From Latrodectus hesperus (lineage: Eukaryota > Arthropoda > Arachnida > Araneae > Theridiidae): a stretch of 64,000 nt of DNA. Below, in pieces: positions 32,590 to 44,850 of the stretch (its first letter is position 1; the number at the start of each line of letters is the position of its first letter). The position numbers and the translations under genes are program-made. Below the pieces are notes generated by a model that was not told where the DNA came from, searched no databases, and was given only the letters and a program-made list of their open reading frames with translations. Where the stretch lies: assembly GCA_037975125.1 (NCBI GenBank), contig JAJQOW010000211.1, forward strand, positions 1 to 64,000, in the 5' to 3' direction.

Positions 32590-34183
32590 CTAAAATAGAT
32601 TCTTCCGAATTAAAATATGAAGAGTTTTTGAATGGAAGTAATTCTATAAATGAAATAATTGATCTTTCTATATTTTATGAAGCTTTGCAACAATCAGTAT
32701 TATGTAAAAATTGTAAAAATGCTGCCATGTCTCTCAACTTTTCAAAACATGTGTAACAACAGAACTTTACGTTTTATGCAAAAGCTCTAATTTTCCCACA
32801 TCATTTTTAAATACAAAATACATCACCAAAAATTGTAATGGAAAGGATATTCATGCGTTGGATGTAAACACAAGACTAATTTATGCATTAAGATCCATTG
32901 GAAAAGGAAAGTCTGCAGCAAAAATATTTTGTGGTGTTATAAACTTGCCTCTTTCTTCGCATAAGTTCAATGAAGAGTGTACTGGATTAAACTCAGCTAT
33001 TAGGAGTATTGCAGAAGAAAGTATGAGTGCTGTTGCTGCTAAAGCCATAGAAGCAAATCATATGTCCTGTGACATTCCAGTAGGTGCTGATGGAACATGA
33101 CAAAAACGTGGACACACCTTTCTGAATGGTGTTGTTATCATCACAAGTGTTGATACGGGTAAAGTCTTAGATGCAGAAGTACTTACAAGATATTGCAAGT
33201 GCAAAGATAAAAAGAGCCATGAAGGAAATCGGGAAGCCAATCACTATGGTAATAGTGGTTCAATGGAAATTTCTGGAGCTCTGTCAATATTTCGTCGCTC
33301 AGAATCACTACATGGATTACGATACGTAAAGTTTTTAGGCGATGGTGATTCTAGAGCATATAAGGCTGTTAAAGAAGACAGTCTGTATGGTGATATTGTT
33401 ATTGAAAAATTAGAATGCATAGGTCATATTGAGAAAAGGATGGGAACACGACTTCCAGCTTTCAAGCAAAGTATGAAAGGTATAAAGTTAGCTGATAACA
33501 TAGCATTAGGTGGACATGGCAGATTAATTAACTCTGAAATTTATCGACTGCAATTGTATAATGGCATAGCAATTCAAAAAATGTCAAAAACGTTTTTGCT
33601 ATGAAGCAAGCTGTTTGGGCGACGTTTTTCCACAAAGCGTCAACTAATGAAAAACCCAACATGGTCTTTACCTTAATGATGAAGATACTTGGTGTGGATA
33701 TAACAAAGTTGTATTAAATGGTGCAACATATAAACGTAAAAACCATTTACCACAAGAGGTGTTGAAGAGTATAAAAAATATATACAGAGATTTAGCAAAC
33801 CCAGAATTGCTTGTTAGATGCCTTCATGGTGAAACGCAAAACAATATTGAAAGTTTTAATAGTTTCTTGTGGTCGAGGATTTCTAAAAATGTTTTCGTAC
33901 AGCTAGAAACTTTAAAGATTGGTGTATATGAAGCTATTGCTTCATTTAACAATTGAAATATATTAAAATGCAAAGTCTTATCACTATTAGGAATCCAGCA
34001 AGGTTTATACACTTGCAGAGCAATGATAATGGCAGATCGAGCTCGTATGTAAAAAAGAAACTACGACATAAAACAGAAATATGTACATGATAGGATAAAA
34101 AGAAGACATGAAAAATGTAGAATAGAAGATGCTCTTGCAGATAATCCAGATAATCCCAGTTATGGAGCTGGAATGTTTTAATT
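32590..34183 (+). pseudogene. Mutator-like transposase pseudogene
   Basis: In order: VLCKNCKNAAMSLNF near 32700; DVNTRLIYALRSIGKGKSAA at 32860; MSCDIPVGADGT at 33061, where the next codon is TGA in place of the Trp usual in DGTWQKRG; FLNGVVIITSVDTGKVLDAE; GNSGSMEISGALSIFRRSES; YVKFLGDGDSRAYKAVKEDS; IEKLECIGHIEKRMGTRL. A frameshift in an A6 run near 33576 is followed by MKQAVWATFFHKASTNE. A second shift leads to CLHGETQNNIESFNSFLW near 33818 and a further stop at 33954. This layout is that of arthropod Mutator-like transposases, with Asp residues in DGT and LGDGDS. It has one copy here and no terminal repeats that I could find. Confidence 0.88.
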
Positions 34184-34702
34184 ATACACAATTTTCATGT
34201 TAAATCTTGTTTTTTTTCAAAATAAAGTTTTTTACTAAATAAGGAACATTTTCTGAAAAAGTACTTAATTAAACATGTTAAAACTTAGTATATTTAACAA
34301 ATATGTTATTTTACATATTTTAACCAAGGGTTTTTTCCATATTGTATTTTCTTGAAATTTTATGATTTAAAATGTTTGAAAATTATACAGGTGTAAGTGA
34401 AAATGTGTTAGTACAGTTATATATATTTAATTCTTAAAAAATAATTAAACAGTGAAACATAAAATGCTCTAGTTAAAGTATGTAAAAATGTGTATTAAAT
34501 CAGGAAAAATTTCACAAACCATTTGGTTTAATAGTTATTTTTTAAATGTCCTCTAAACAGAGGAAGTTTTAACATATCAGAATAGGAATTTTGCTGCGAG
34601 AACATAACAGCAGAACGCTGATGTGATACATTGGATCACTAAACGCCTCTACGCTTTTTGTTGACAGTGAGTACTTATTAACGTGCCCAACAGCGAGCTT
34701 AT
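34184..34702. other. AT-rich sequence, no gene
   Basis: Strongly AT-rich flank of the Mutator-like pseudogene, then a short GC-richer piece before block D1 begins. Confidence 0.5.
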
Positions 34703-35264
34703 GGAAAACTCCTAAGCACTCACCTCCAAAGGCATGCATGCAGAAATCAAGAATGAATCATCCATACCCAGTTTCTAACTTGTGGCTGGGGCTCAATCCG
34801 GGACTTGACAAGAATTTAGGACCTTTGAAACTAGACCTTTTGAATCGTGAAGACTATTATGTACCTAAAATATTAAGACGTTGTTTTAGGATGCCTTGTC
34901 CTCACAAAATCTGCACTTTATTAAAGTATATTCCCGCATCTCTCGTTAGAGAATTTTACCTATCCAGTGGTCAACCATTGCGAGTGAAATGTTTGTGAAT
35001 CAACAAAAGATCAGGAGCACTAGACTGTGAAACTGATGATTGAAAAAATATAAAGATCAGTATTGATTATTCTAATATTAAAATATATTCATAGATAGTG
35101 AAAGGATTTTAAAAAATTCCGTCCTCATCACTTGTTTTATTTTTTTCTGAAATTTGCAATTCTTTCCTTGTTTCTCTTTTGAACTGAGATGCTAGTGTGA
35201 AAGTTGTTGCGGAGAATGACCTACTTCTATTCGTTTCTTGTGTAGAAAAAGAGATTTTGCTGAA

Positions 35265-35336
35265 GCGTCGGTGGTATAACGGTTAGCATAGCTGCCTTCC
35301 AAGCAGTTGACCCGGGTTCGACTCCCGGCCGACGGA
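35265..35336 (+). tRNA. tRNA-Gly-UCC: tRNA-Gly (UCC) with a terminal acceptor mismatch
   Basis: 71 of 72 bases match the majority. The penultimate base is G instead of C (GACGGA end), so the terminal acceptor pair G1-C72 becomes G-G. The anticodon, D-arm and T-arm are intact, and a T6 terminator follows at 35347-35352. The upstream box GACCTACTT is 47 bp before the gene. The end pair matters for 3' processing and charging, so this copy may be impaired. Its duplicates at 54880 and 63364 keep the C, so the change arose here. Confidence 0.9.
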
Positions 35337-35352
35337 GATTGTTATATTTTTT

Positions 35353-37010
35353 CTTATGTACTTTTATTTATAGAAACCTATTGTTCTTTAATTTTCAAGC
35401 AATTCGTAGTAAATGAAATATAATATCAGCAGTAAAAAACATCTTTTTTGTAATGTTTAAGTGTATTTAGTTCCCTGTCACACAATCCTTTTTCAGTGTG
35501 ATTTTGATTTTGGTAAAACCTTTGACGGTGCTATTTTCCTGGAATTTCAGTCTTCTAACAGATTCAGAAAGAAAGATTATATTCTGCTTTAAAATCGCAT
35601 GAAAAGGTGAAGATTTTTTTACAATTATTTATGAAAAATTATAATTTTTAAGAAACTATAATACTTAATAAGATAAAAATGTTTATTTTTCATAATTAAA
35701 AAGAACAAATGTAAGTTTGCTTTAACATTTGTCAGTTCTGGTATATCCATTTATAAAAACTTAAACTCCTTTTCGTATTATATTTAAACTTGAGCTCTGT
35801 TCAAATTGCTCCTTAAAAAGTGAACCTCGTTGAGACACCAACAAACTGGCTTATAAACTTTAAGATCTATTAACACTATAGACTTCTATATACACTTCAT
35901 AATTTCTTTTAGTTTCAATCAACGCGAGTTAAACTATGCAACATAAAAATGAATGGAATCTGCATTGTGCCATACGGGAACATCAAGAGTTGACCACTGA
36001 GCAACAAGACACACACTGCACACCAAACCGTTGGGAGCCATTTCAAGGCATTTGAAAATTCGCCACGCAGTTGCTTTCCAGACCGGCCTTTCCTCCACGA
36101 TGAACGGACCCTATTCACGCCTCTGCAGCTGGAAAACAGGAAAATTCACAACCACCCACTGATTCGAATTTTCTATTAATATTACAATTAATAGATAATT
36201 ACAGACAGATTATAAATGTATTTATGTATTACATAAATGGTTCCCCAACCGCACTTTAATATCAATGGTCAAAATCAAACCCGGGATTTCCACTCTGTCC
36301 CAGCAACCGGGGAGCACCCACTTATTTCTTAATCCACAAAACTAACAGTGAATCAAAAGAACTCGAGCGTATCTCATTTCAGCATTAACCGCGTTTGTTC
36401 TAATCAAAAAATCCTTTCATAATTAGTATTACCTAGTCATATGCCAAAAAGTGGCAACACTGGAAATTCCGAAGCACCCATTTCGAAACAAGAGTTTATT
36501 GTTCAACTATGGGTGAGTTCAAAGAGGGGTTTTCAACTCTGACGTGTGTTTTTTTATCTATTACATGTTCTCTATTTTATTTGAATCGTTAATGTTATTT
36601 GTCGACAAAATATTAGGACGTTGTTTTCGAAAGCCTTGTCAACACGATATCCGCAATTTCACAAAGCGTATTTTAAATAACAATGTCAGATTGAATGCAT
36701 TCCTCGACTGTTAGGAGTTCAGTCGTCGCAGACATTTTGTTCATCAACCGACGACTCGACACGCCTTGTAAAGGGCAAAGTAAACTCATGGCAAGGACTG
36801 CGCAACCAGGGAAACTCAGGGAAAATTTTTCAACTGCCCATCCTCAAGTTGTAGATTGAACGACATATTCTGTGTAATCAGAAAAATAAGAACACATGCT
36901 CGTCCACAAGGACCCCTTTTCCTTTCTCCTTCAAAATGAGAAACAAATTTTCTGAGACGAATGACCTACTTCTACTGTCATTTATTCCGAAAAGAAAACT
37001 TTCTAGTGTA
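35353..37010. other. tRNA-unit body, no identified gene
   Basis: Contains the usual unit segments: 'ttaacatttgtcagttctggtatatcc', a GC-richer piece at about 35980-36120, a minus-strand B-box relic at 36271-36285 ('aatcaaacccgggat'), 'aaaatattaggacgttgttttcg' near 36607, and the upstream box at 36963. The 67-codon minus-strand frame at 35915 is not recognisable. Confidence 0.5.
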
Positions 37011-37082
37011 GCGTCGGTGGTATAACGGTTAGCATAGCTGCCTTCCAAGCAGTTGACCCGGGTTCGACTCCCGGCCGACGCA
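37011..37082 (+). tRNA. tRNA-Gly-UCC: tRNA-Gly (anticodon UCC)
   Basis: Identical to the majority copy. Terminator T4 at 37087-37090 with a second T4 just beyond. Upstream box GACCTACTT 48 bp before the gene. It lies 1,746 bp after the gene at 35265, the shortest spacing between intact units. The partner gene is at 56925. Confidence 0.96.
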
Positions 37083-37439
37083 GATCTTTTACTTTTCTCA
37101 CGTGATTTTTTTTCATCATCAACAGTAAAAATTTCAAGGGTTTTTAAATTTTTGAAATATATTTGGCTATGGTTCAAGTTTATCTGTGAATTTAGGCACC
37201 TTATTGCCGTGTAGAGATTAAGTCTATTATGCAATCAATTTTTATAAAAAATAAGTACTTTTTTATTTTATTCATCATAAAATTCAATGAATGTTTGGAA
37301 ATTTACCTTAACCTTTTTGTCTATTGGGATTCACTTTTGTGTCTGAATTTCTATTACTCTAAATTAATTTTGCTAAAGCACTTTTCACAAATTGTTTTCT
37401 TTCTATTTATTAGGCTTCATTTTATTTTATTTATATTTA

Positions 37440-37640
37440 TTTATTACATTACATATATTCAGACTTGTATGCTTGATTCTTGAGATCCGCTTGTAAGTCT
37501 TCGTCGGTAATAGGACAGATAGCACAATGACAGATGTACAACCACAGAAGAATAAGGAAGAAAACACCCAGGGCCACGGTGGGAATCGAACCCACACTCC
37601 TACGCTCTCAAGCCATCAGCGAGTGATACTTTGACCACCA
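37440..37640 (-). repeat. tRNA-derived SINE, head-truncated (D1)
   Basis: On the minus strand: a tRNA-like head beginning within the A-box region (GGTGGTCAAAGTATCAC), B box GGTTCGATTCC (37570-37580), then a body ending in an ATT-rich tail. It stands at the same place as the full copy 57404-57627 in D2, so it predates the D1/D2 split, but about 20 bp of its 5' head are lost here. Blocks A and B lack it. Confidence 0.8.
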
Positions 37641-38575
37641 TTTTATTTATTTGTTATTTAAACATAAAAAGCTGAAGAGAGAGAGAGAGACAGTTAAGAA
37701 AAGGCGTCTTACTCGTTAAGAAAAGGTTTTCGATGTCTGACTGGACCCGATGCCAAGAGACGAGGTCGACACTGAGTTGGCCTTCATACTGAATTGCATC
37801 AGCAGAGTGACTCTGAGAATCGTTCGCTGTTCTGAGGCGATACCAGTGATTCTGAAATTGGACGCCCCCGCCCCCTGGTGTGTGCTGCAGTGATTCTGGG
37901 GGGTAGTCATATTTACAGGTCATGTTGCTTCTTTTTTTTATTTTACCAGTAATACGCAAAATGCGTTTATTTAATGTAATCTTAATAGCAGTAAGAAATG
38001 TTTCGTGTATGTGGTCTTTAATTGCATTTGGAACAGCACAAAACTTTTTGCGATTGGATTTGGAATGTAATCAACAAAATATTTTTTCTTTTTGCTAGCA
38101 GTGACCATTTCAGTGATTTTCAGAACTTATAATTACTTTAGAAAGATCGATATATTCTGAAATTAAATAATATGAAAAGAGGAACATTTTAATTTAACAT
38201 AATGAATATCAAAATAAATTTCCTTTTAGAAATTTGAAATAACATTTGTTTGTTTTGGCACTTTCATTTCGACTCCTTTACAATCACTTGTGTAAAGTGT
38301 TTTCGAGAATTATTTTCTTTGGAATATTTAAGGGTTTGTCAGCTTATGGTTTCTTAATTATCATCTGAATCCTTCATCAGTCAAAGTTTGAAGTTTTTAA
38401 GTGTTATACAGTAAATTCATAAATTATCATGAAAGCTCTATTTTTAAGAAATCCATAGAAATAGGAATGAATACTTTTCTGATTTTGAATGAACTGCAAC
38501 TAGTTAGAGAAAGTATCCGATGTTTCGAAGTCCAGACTCGGAGAGGAATTAGAAAAACGATTTTGTCTATAGACT
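37641..38575. other. Remainder of block D1 and adjoining AT-rich sequence
   Basis: The 37700-37920 GC-richer segment is the fourth copy of the 'gatgccaagagacgaggtc' repeat. After 'cattctggggggtagtcat' D1 and D2 diverge from A and B, which carry the hAT tail instead. No gene. Confidence 0.45.
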
Positions 38576-38645
38576 AATATTAACAGCTGAAGCCAAACAA
38601 AGATTTATTGCATTATATCTTTGTTTGGCTTCAGCTGTTAATATT
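38576..38645. repeat. Perfect 29-bp hairpin with 12-nt spacer
   Basis: Arms 38576-38604 and 38617-38645 are perfect reverse complements and contain TTAACAGCTGAAGCC. The spacer is TTATTGCATTAT. A stray partial copy of the arm (CCTTCAGCTGTAAAACGA) follows at 38646-38663. No transposon ends are seen. Confidence 0.93.
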
Positions 38646-40139
38646 CCTTCAGCTGTAAAACGATCCGATGCATCCAAGAGCAGCACAGGACCAAGACAAA
38701 ACCCTTTGAATACCCCCTTTCTGAAACCACTAATATGAGTTACGATAAAACCTTTATTTCTACTGAGAAAAGGAAAACTTAAATTTTCATTTAATATCCA
38801 CGTGTCACTGTTGGTTCATTTTGGTTCCTTTCATGTGATTCCTTACGATTTCAGGTATATACAGATGTCCATTCAGCAAAATAGTCGAAACTGAAACTGT
38901 TCGTCATGATACATCCTCACGATGCATAACATAACTGAGAATGGAAAATAGCAAATGATATTTTATTCACAATTTTTCATATAAAAAATTAATGATACAT
39001 AATTCATTATCATAATTAAGGATTACTTAATCTGTCACCGATAAGAAGAAAGTCTACTTTGATTCCATCGCATAGGTTCCAGGGAAAAAGATATTCGTGA
39101 GATTTGTTTTCCTGTCTGTGTAGGAACGGACATCATTCCCATATGATGAAACCGAAGACCATTGAGTTGACGAAACCCGTGTTAGTTAAATTTTCTCCAG
39201 AGTCAAGCTCCTCATAGCAGGATATCGCTTTTCAGAGCAAAAGGTCCAGGATTCGATTCCAGCTACTGCTGATTAACAATATGAAATGGATGTTTCATCC
39301 AGCCTTCTGCGTGCATGTCTGTCAAAGGGGTGCCTGAGAGTTGTCAGGGATTCCTCCCTTCTGGCAATGGATACAGAGAAATGTGCTCCAGAAAGGCGAT
39401 TGAGGCCACGCATATCAAATATACCTTACGATGCCCTTTAGCCGTTTTGCAGTCGACTGCGCGGTGTCAGAAGGTGTATTCATATTTTCTGTTAGATCGC
39501 AGCATGTTCTTCTGTTTGAAAAATACTGGGTTCGATACTAGATCCTGCCAATAACAATCGTAGTGAGAGAGCCTTTATTTTCAACTGTTTCTTAAGATCC
39601 AATGTCCCTCTGCTGATGTGAGGGCGAAGAAAAACTGTCAAATTAGGGGTGGATCTCATCACGCGACCTGTTGTTCAGCTTGCTGCCTAAATCTCATGTC
39701 AAAATGTTGATATCGTGGACACGAGAAACATGACCTTTGTCTGAACAAACCTTCAAAATTGTGAGAAACATTTATTAAAGAGTTGTATAAGAATTAAACT
39801 GGTGCAAATGAGCGTGGCTACATGAATCAATGTTAACCAAATTAGCAAAACATTAATTACATTATCTAATAATAAGTAAAATAAAAATATTTATTTTAAA
39901 GGATCATTTGCTGGAGATATTCTATCCTTCAGAAATATTTAAATGTTCTTACTATTATAAAAATGGGAAGGGACAAAAAATGTCCAAATTCGAAATATCT
40001 CTTCGTAAGAGATTGATTGATGTGTGTCAAATATTACTATATTCTACCAAAGACAAAACTCCTCCTACTGTAACACTATAAATCAATATGCAACGTATTA
40101 CTTATAAATTAAAAATATTTAGAAAAAAATGACACTGAC
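38646..40139. other. Single-copy sequence and inverted-unit flank, no gene
   Basis: 38650-39780 is single-copy in this window. Two B-box-like words appear at 39251 (GGATTCGATTCC) and 39529 (GGGTTCGATAC) but with no foldable tRNA around them. The 79-codon frame at 39315 is unidentified. From about 39850 to 40139 the minus strand reads like the generic sequence downstream of the tRNA ('tttttaatttataagtaatacg'). Confidence 0.45.
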
Positions 40140-40153
40140 AAAAATTTCTGCTC

Positions 40154-40225
40154 TGCGTCGGCCGGGAGTCGAACCCGGGTCAACTGCTTGGAAGGCAGCT
40201 ATGCTAACCGTTATACCACCGACGC
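40154..40225 (-). tRNA. tRNA-Gly-UCC: tRNA-Gly (anticodon UCC), inverted copy
   Basis: The reverse complement is identical to the majority copy over 72 nt. On the minus strand a T5 terminator follows at 40144-40140, and the next 60 bases match the usual downstream flank of the units, so a whole unit has been inverted. The usual AATGACCTACTT box is not present 50 bp upstream on the minus strand (around 40272). It is the only minus-strand member and so a natural test of whether the box matters. Confidence 0.95.
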
Positions 40226-40564
40226 TGTTGGTAGATATGAATAAACACTTGACTGATCTGAATTGAAATCTACAGGGTAAAAATCTGATTGTCACTTAAC
40301 TATTTTCATGTATTCAAGTCTTTGAAACAAGACTTTGAAGCTGTGAGAAAATCAGGTTAAAAATCAAACCTTTCCCTCATTTTAAATCATTAAACACAGT
40401 GAACCGGAGAAATTGAATCAATATTCTCAACTTTTGCAAAATTTGATCACGGAATTCAACAATCGTTTTAAAGATTTTCACAAAATGAATGAAATGGAAA
40501 TCGCAAAACATTCAACATTTCATTCAATTTTGAAGCTTCACAGGCACCTGTTCATTTGTAAATG

Positions 40565-40603
<39 letters not shown>

Positions 40604-40862
40604 GGTTCACGGGTGCTCGCTGGGTAACGATAAATGAGTAGCAATTTCTGGCCTAGGTTGTGGCATAGTGTTCAGTCACCCTTGTGTGCCCGCCATTGAA
40701 TAAAAAAACATACTATATAATTAAATAAATAAAATGTTATAATAATTCACTACATTTTTTAAATTTGAATCTGGCCCGCCTACATATTCTAAATTTAATA
40801 AATGCCCCTCTGCAAAAATGAGTTTGACATTTCTCTCCTAATGATACAGTACCTTACAGTTA
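40226..40862. other. Single-copy sequence with a CT microsatellite
   Basis: No gene recognised. Includes the CT repeat described separately and AT-rich sequence up to the sharp left edge of block B. Confidence 0.5.
40567..40598. repeat. (CT)16 microsatellite
   Basis: 32 bp of perfect CT repeats. The 74-codon frame across it gains a Leu-Ser run from the repeat and is not a gene. Confidence 0.95.
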
Positions 40863-41853
40863 TGTGATCACGCCGCCAATCCACGGAGCTCCAGCAACTC
40901 AGTGACTGTGGAGTGCGGAGTGGTCACCCACCCAATCACTCCCCTCGGTCAATGATGCTTCACTTTGCTGATCTTAACGGGAAGCTGCTGAGCGGAGGTG
41001 AGTCCACCTCAAAGAAATTTTAAATCAAGAGAAGAGTTTGGCGTGAGAATTATGGCGATGGATGATTGCTACACGTTTTCCACCGCCTATTTTAGAGCCC
41101 ATAAATTGTGCAGAGCTCCTCTTCACATCTCACCTGATCACTTGTCGAGATCAACCTATGAGGTGACACTTCAGATGTCGATCACAATAAACCAATTACG
41201 ACATAAATTTACTGACATTCTAGGGGATCTAATGTCCCGGGTGCTACTCGCAGAGAAGCGGTAGGCAGTTATACTGACAAACAAGATTCACGAGCATTTC
41301 ACTTTTATTTTGATAGAAATTTTGCTTAGAAATAAATACTTTAAATTAATGATAATTATGCCATATTTAGAGTCTTTGAATTTTGATTTTGAAATTGAAA
41401 AAATTGAATTTGAATTTGAAAAGAATATGGATTTTGTTAAGAGAAAATACGAATTTTGTTAAGAAAGTTAAACAAGTTACAATACAGCTTTTCTTTTAAA
41501 ACATATGAAAAAGTTAATCTTGTCCGATTAGTTTTAGAATGGGAAGGAAGCCTGTACTTGATGACTGATGGTTTCCAATTTCAAAAATTAATTATAACTG
41601 GGAAAAATTACGATTGCTACGAAAACATTAACAATGAGAATCAGCAATGATGCAATAGAGTGAATGAAAAATAAAGCTTGAAGGTACGAAGACAGAAAAA
41701 AAATAGAAAAATATTGCTTAAAATTTGATTCAAATGATAGACATCAGCTCTAGAAAAAAATTGAGTGTAGAAGTTAACCAGAGTCCCACGCAAATATGGT
41801 ATAAAATTCCAAGTAAAAAACTTTTTACGAAATGGTAAAACTTTAGAACAAAA

Positions 41854-41975
<122 letters not shown>

Positions 41976-42521
41976 AGTTGATAAATTCGGTTAGATCTTG
42001 TGTAACATTTATAATTTAGTTCCGAGAAGATATTTTCCAAACACAAGAAGCGCACTTTAAATATGACCTACTATTACATTTTTAACTACTGGTTGTCAGT
42101 GTCATCTTAGACGAGCGCTGCGACTTTGCTCTTCAGAACGGAAGGTCGCTGGTTAGATACCTGCAACGGCGAGGTCAATGTTGTGTTTCTGATTTCTGCA
42201 AGTACTTCAGTCAAGTTGGGTACATGATAGTTTTTTTGGGTTTCTTCTACTGTGACATAGGGATAAAGCCTACTATCCGAGGACAGTTCACCTGGAAGAC
42301 AAGTACATGATGACAAGTATATACGAAAAAAAGGCCTTTGGCTGTTAAACAGACCACAACGTGGTGCCAAAATTTGCTAGTTGTAAACTTTCAAACATAA
42401 AATTAAAATTTATTTTGACTTGATACATAATCGAAGAAATGTCCAATTTTTGTATTTAGTTATTTCCAAATGCAATACAAGCTCTGATTTTTTTAACAGA
42501 TATTTTACTTTATATCAAAAG

Positions 42522-42523
<2 letters not shown>

Positions 42524-42602
<79 letters not shown>
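42524..42602. repeat. (TA)n microsatellite expanded in B only
   Basis: 79 bp here, against about 13 bp at the equivalent places 17972-17984 (A) and 61768-61779 (C). Confidence 0.95.
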
Positions 42603-42604
<2 letters not shown>

Positions 42605-42754
42605 TGAATGGAACACCGACCCACCCGATGGTATGCGGTGCGTGAATGTCGTTGCGTAATCCAGTCAAGAGAGGCACCACAAGGCCGAAGCCAAGGTTCA
42701 GGTGGTCGCAAAGGTCAAATGACCGAAAGAACTCCCAGCAAGTGGTGGGATGAC

Positions 42755-44092
42755 CCAAACCACTAGAAAAAAGGCTCTAAGTGATGGGGCGAGAGAGACG
42801 TTCATTGGAACTCGTTCTGACTGGAAGAGGGGGGCCAATCTGGCCTATAATAACTAAATGCAAACAAGGTTACAAAACAATGTGATACAAGATAAAATAC
42901 AAACTAGGTTAAAATACAGTATGATACCAGATTAAATACAGGTAAGATATTCTTCTACAGAGAACAGAAGATGTGGAGTCAGCCAGCGAGTTGGTGGTGC
43001 ATTTCTTGTAGCAGAATCTCCTGGATCTCCTTCCGGAAGCCTTTGTTGGAGAGGAGTTGTGGGGCTCTATCAGCTCTAGTAGAACTTGAGAAATGGCGTG
43101 TCCTGACATCAGCGTAGTAGTCACAATCAAATATTAGGTGATTGATGTCTTGAGTCTCTTTATCATGTGGGGATGTGTCCTCTTGTCCATGGAATCGTCT
43201 TCTATAGGTTCCAAAGGAACCATGACCGGTGAGGAACTGGTTGAAGTAGAAGTCTGCAGAGATTCTTTTTCTAGATACTTTAGGAAATAATGAAAAGTCT
43301 CCTGGTCTTGGTGGAGCACTCCCAGAGATGTGTTGCCAACTGTGCAGTTCGTCTTCATTGGTGAGGATGATAAGCTGTTGCCTGCTGAGTCGGACTGTGA
43401 TTCCAATATCCTCATTTGTGGTTGCGTCTTTGGTTGCTTTATCAGCTTCCTCATTGAAAAGGATGGCCACACGTGCTTTTACACGTGAAAGGCAAAAGTT
43501 TGGGAGTTGTTCGTGAGAATCTCCCTAATGTCCCTGATGACGTCTCTATTGATGACTGTAGCAGAGCGGACCGAAAGCACAGATTTAGAGTCTGTGTGGA
43601 TGTGGGAGACCAGAACATTATGTTCAAGAATATTTCATGGTAAGAAGAATGGTAGAACCTTCCGCTTCTAATACCGTTGCGTCATCATTCAGTCGGACTT
43701 TGATGCTTCAGATCGCAACTTCGTTGCAAAGAATAATGGAGGCACATCCTACTCTGTTGTCCATCTTGGAGCCATCGGTGTCTGCAAAATGGTCAAGATG
43801 CTTAGGAATAGGCGACCATTCCACTTGTCTATGAGTCTAGGGAGGATGATTCCTCAAAGTACAAATCCATGCATTCTTGGAAGACCAGTTTCTGTCGCTA
43901 ACACTGATAGTCGAACCATAATTCCACAGCTCGAATCGTTTCTTATAGGAATATGTTTTCAGATGCAGAGGAGGGCAGCCAGCAAGGACTTGAAGGGCAT
44001 CAGTAGAGGTGGTTCAATAAGACTTGGTGATCTTAAGTAGAGCAGTTCTCTATATTTGTTGCCACTTAACATTGAAGCGGACAATGTCCTGG
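42755..44092 (-). pseudogene. Non-LTR retrotransposon 3' half, copy B
   Basis: Duplicate of the LINE at 18135-19475, with the same order of RT end, RNase H and Cys tail on the minus strand. The 163-codon frame 43470-42979 reads FNEEADKATKDATTNEDIG, then QFLTGHGSFGTYRRRFHGQ and DINHLIFDC. Differences from A include K/T in ADKA(T)KDA, a 3-base loss near 43627 and scattered substitutions, none restoring function. Confidence 0.85.
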
Positions 44093-44438
44093 TATATATA
44101 TATTTTTTATATATACCTTATATATATTTTTTATTGCTTAGTATTCGTTAACTCAAGCTATATAACCATATGTATATAAAATTTTAATCCTCCCTTTTGT
44201 ACAATTGACGATACTTTTGTAGTCCAATTCCAAGGATAAAGGAAATGGCATCTTATATAAGTTGTCCAAACAGAATTGGTATGTCAGTAGTCCATTAAAG
44301 ATTTTTAATTTCGCTGGGAAAAAAATGATGTTTACTTTTTTCTTCTTCCATCAAACAAAGAAAAAGCAGCAAAATCTATTTAAGTGAATAACTTATAATT
44401 GCTTTCTGCATTTTATTAAGAAAGATATCTCAATGAAA

Positions 44439-44488
44439 CATCATCGGTATAACAGTTAGCGTAGCTACAGTCTTCCTAGCAGTTCAGG
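44439..44488 (+). pseudogene. tRNA-Gly fragment, decayed (copy B)
   Basis: Same 50-nt remnant as at 19821-19870, with the same inserted bases in the anticodon stem. Confidence 0.7.
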
Positions 44489-44850
44489 ATAAAAATTATT
44501 GTCTTTGAAATAGTTATATTAATACAAAGCATTTTAATTTCGCGTACGATTAACTATAAAAGGAATCATTTGGTGTTTTATTAATTTTTAGTTGAGGTGT
44601 CACATAATCTTTTTGGATATGACTTTAAATTTGAGGAATTTTTTGCGGTGTTTTCCACACTCTATCTGTCTTGAAAAGATTAAAATCAGTCTGAAGCGAA
44701 ATAATGTAAATAAATAAACATTTCTCTTTTATTAACTCTATTAGAAAATAAAGCATACACTCTCCAGATGGAATATAAAATATTGTCTCTCCAGAACTAC
44801 AGAAAATCTCTCAACGAGCAGTCTTGTTAGTGTCGGTTGTTATGGTAACA

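Larger units (their letters stand above)
34703..38410 (+). repeat. Segmental duplication, block D1 (partners 54318-58660 and 63025-64000)
   Basis: Begins at 'ggaaaactcctaagcactcacc' and ends about 'gtgttatacagtaaa'. It carries tRNAs at 35265 and 37011 and a truncated SINE. D2 has the same order plus two extra insertions (about 55811-56110 and 58336-58598). D3 matches from 34928 rightward to the window edge. Confidence 0.9.

Noticed and set aside
39240..39545. Two B-box-like words as possible tRNA genes
   Set aside because: No acceptor or anticodon stem can be folded around them.
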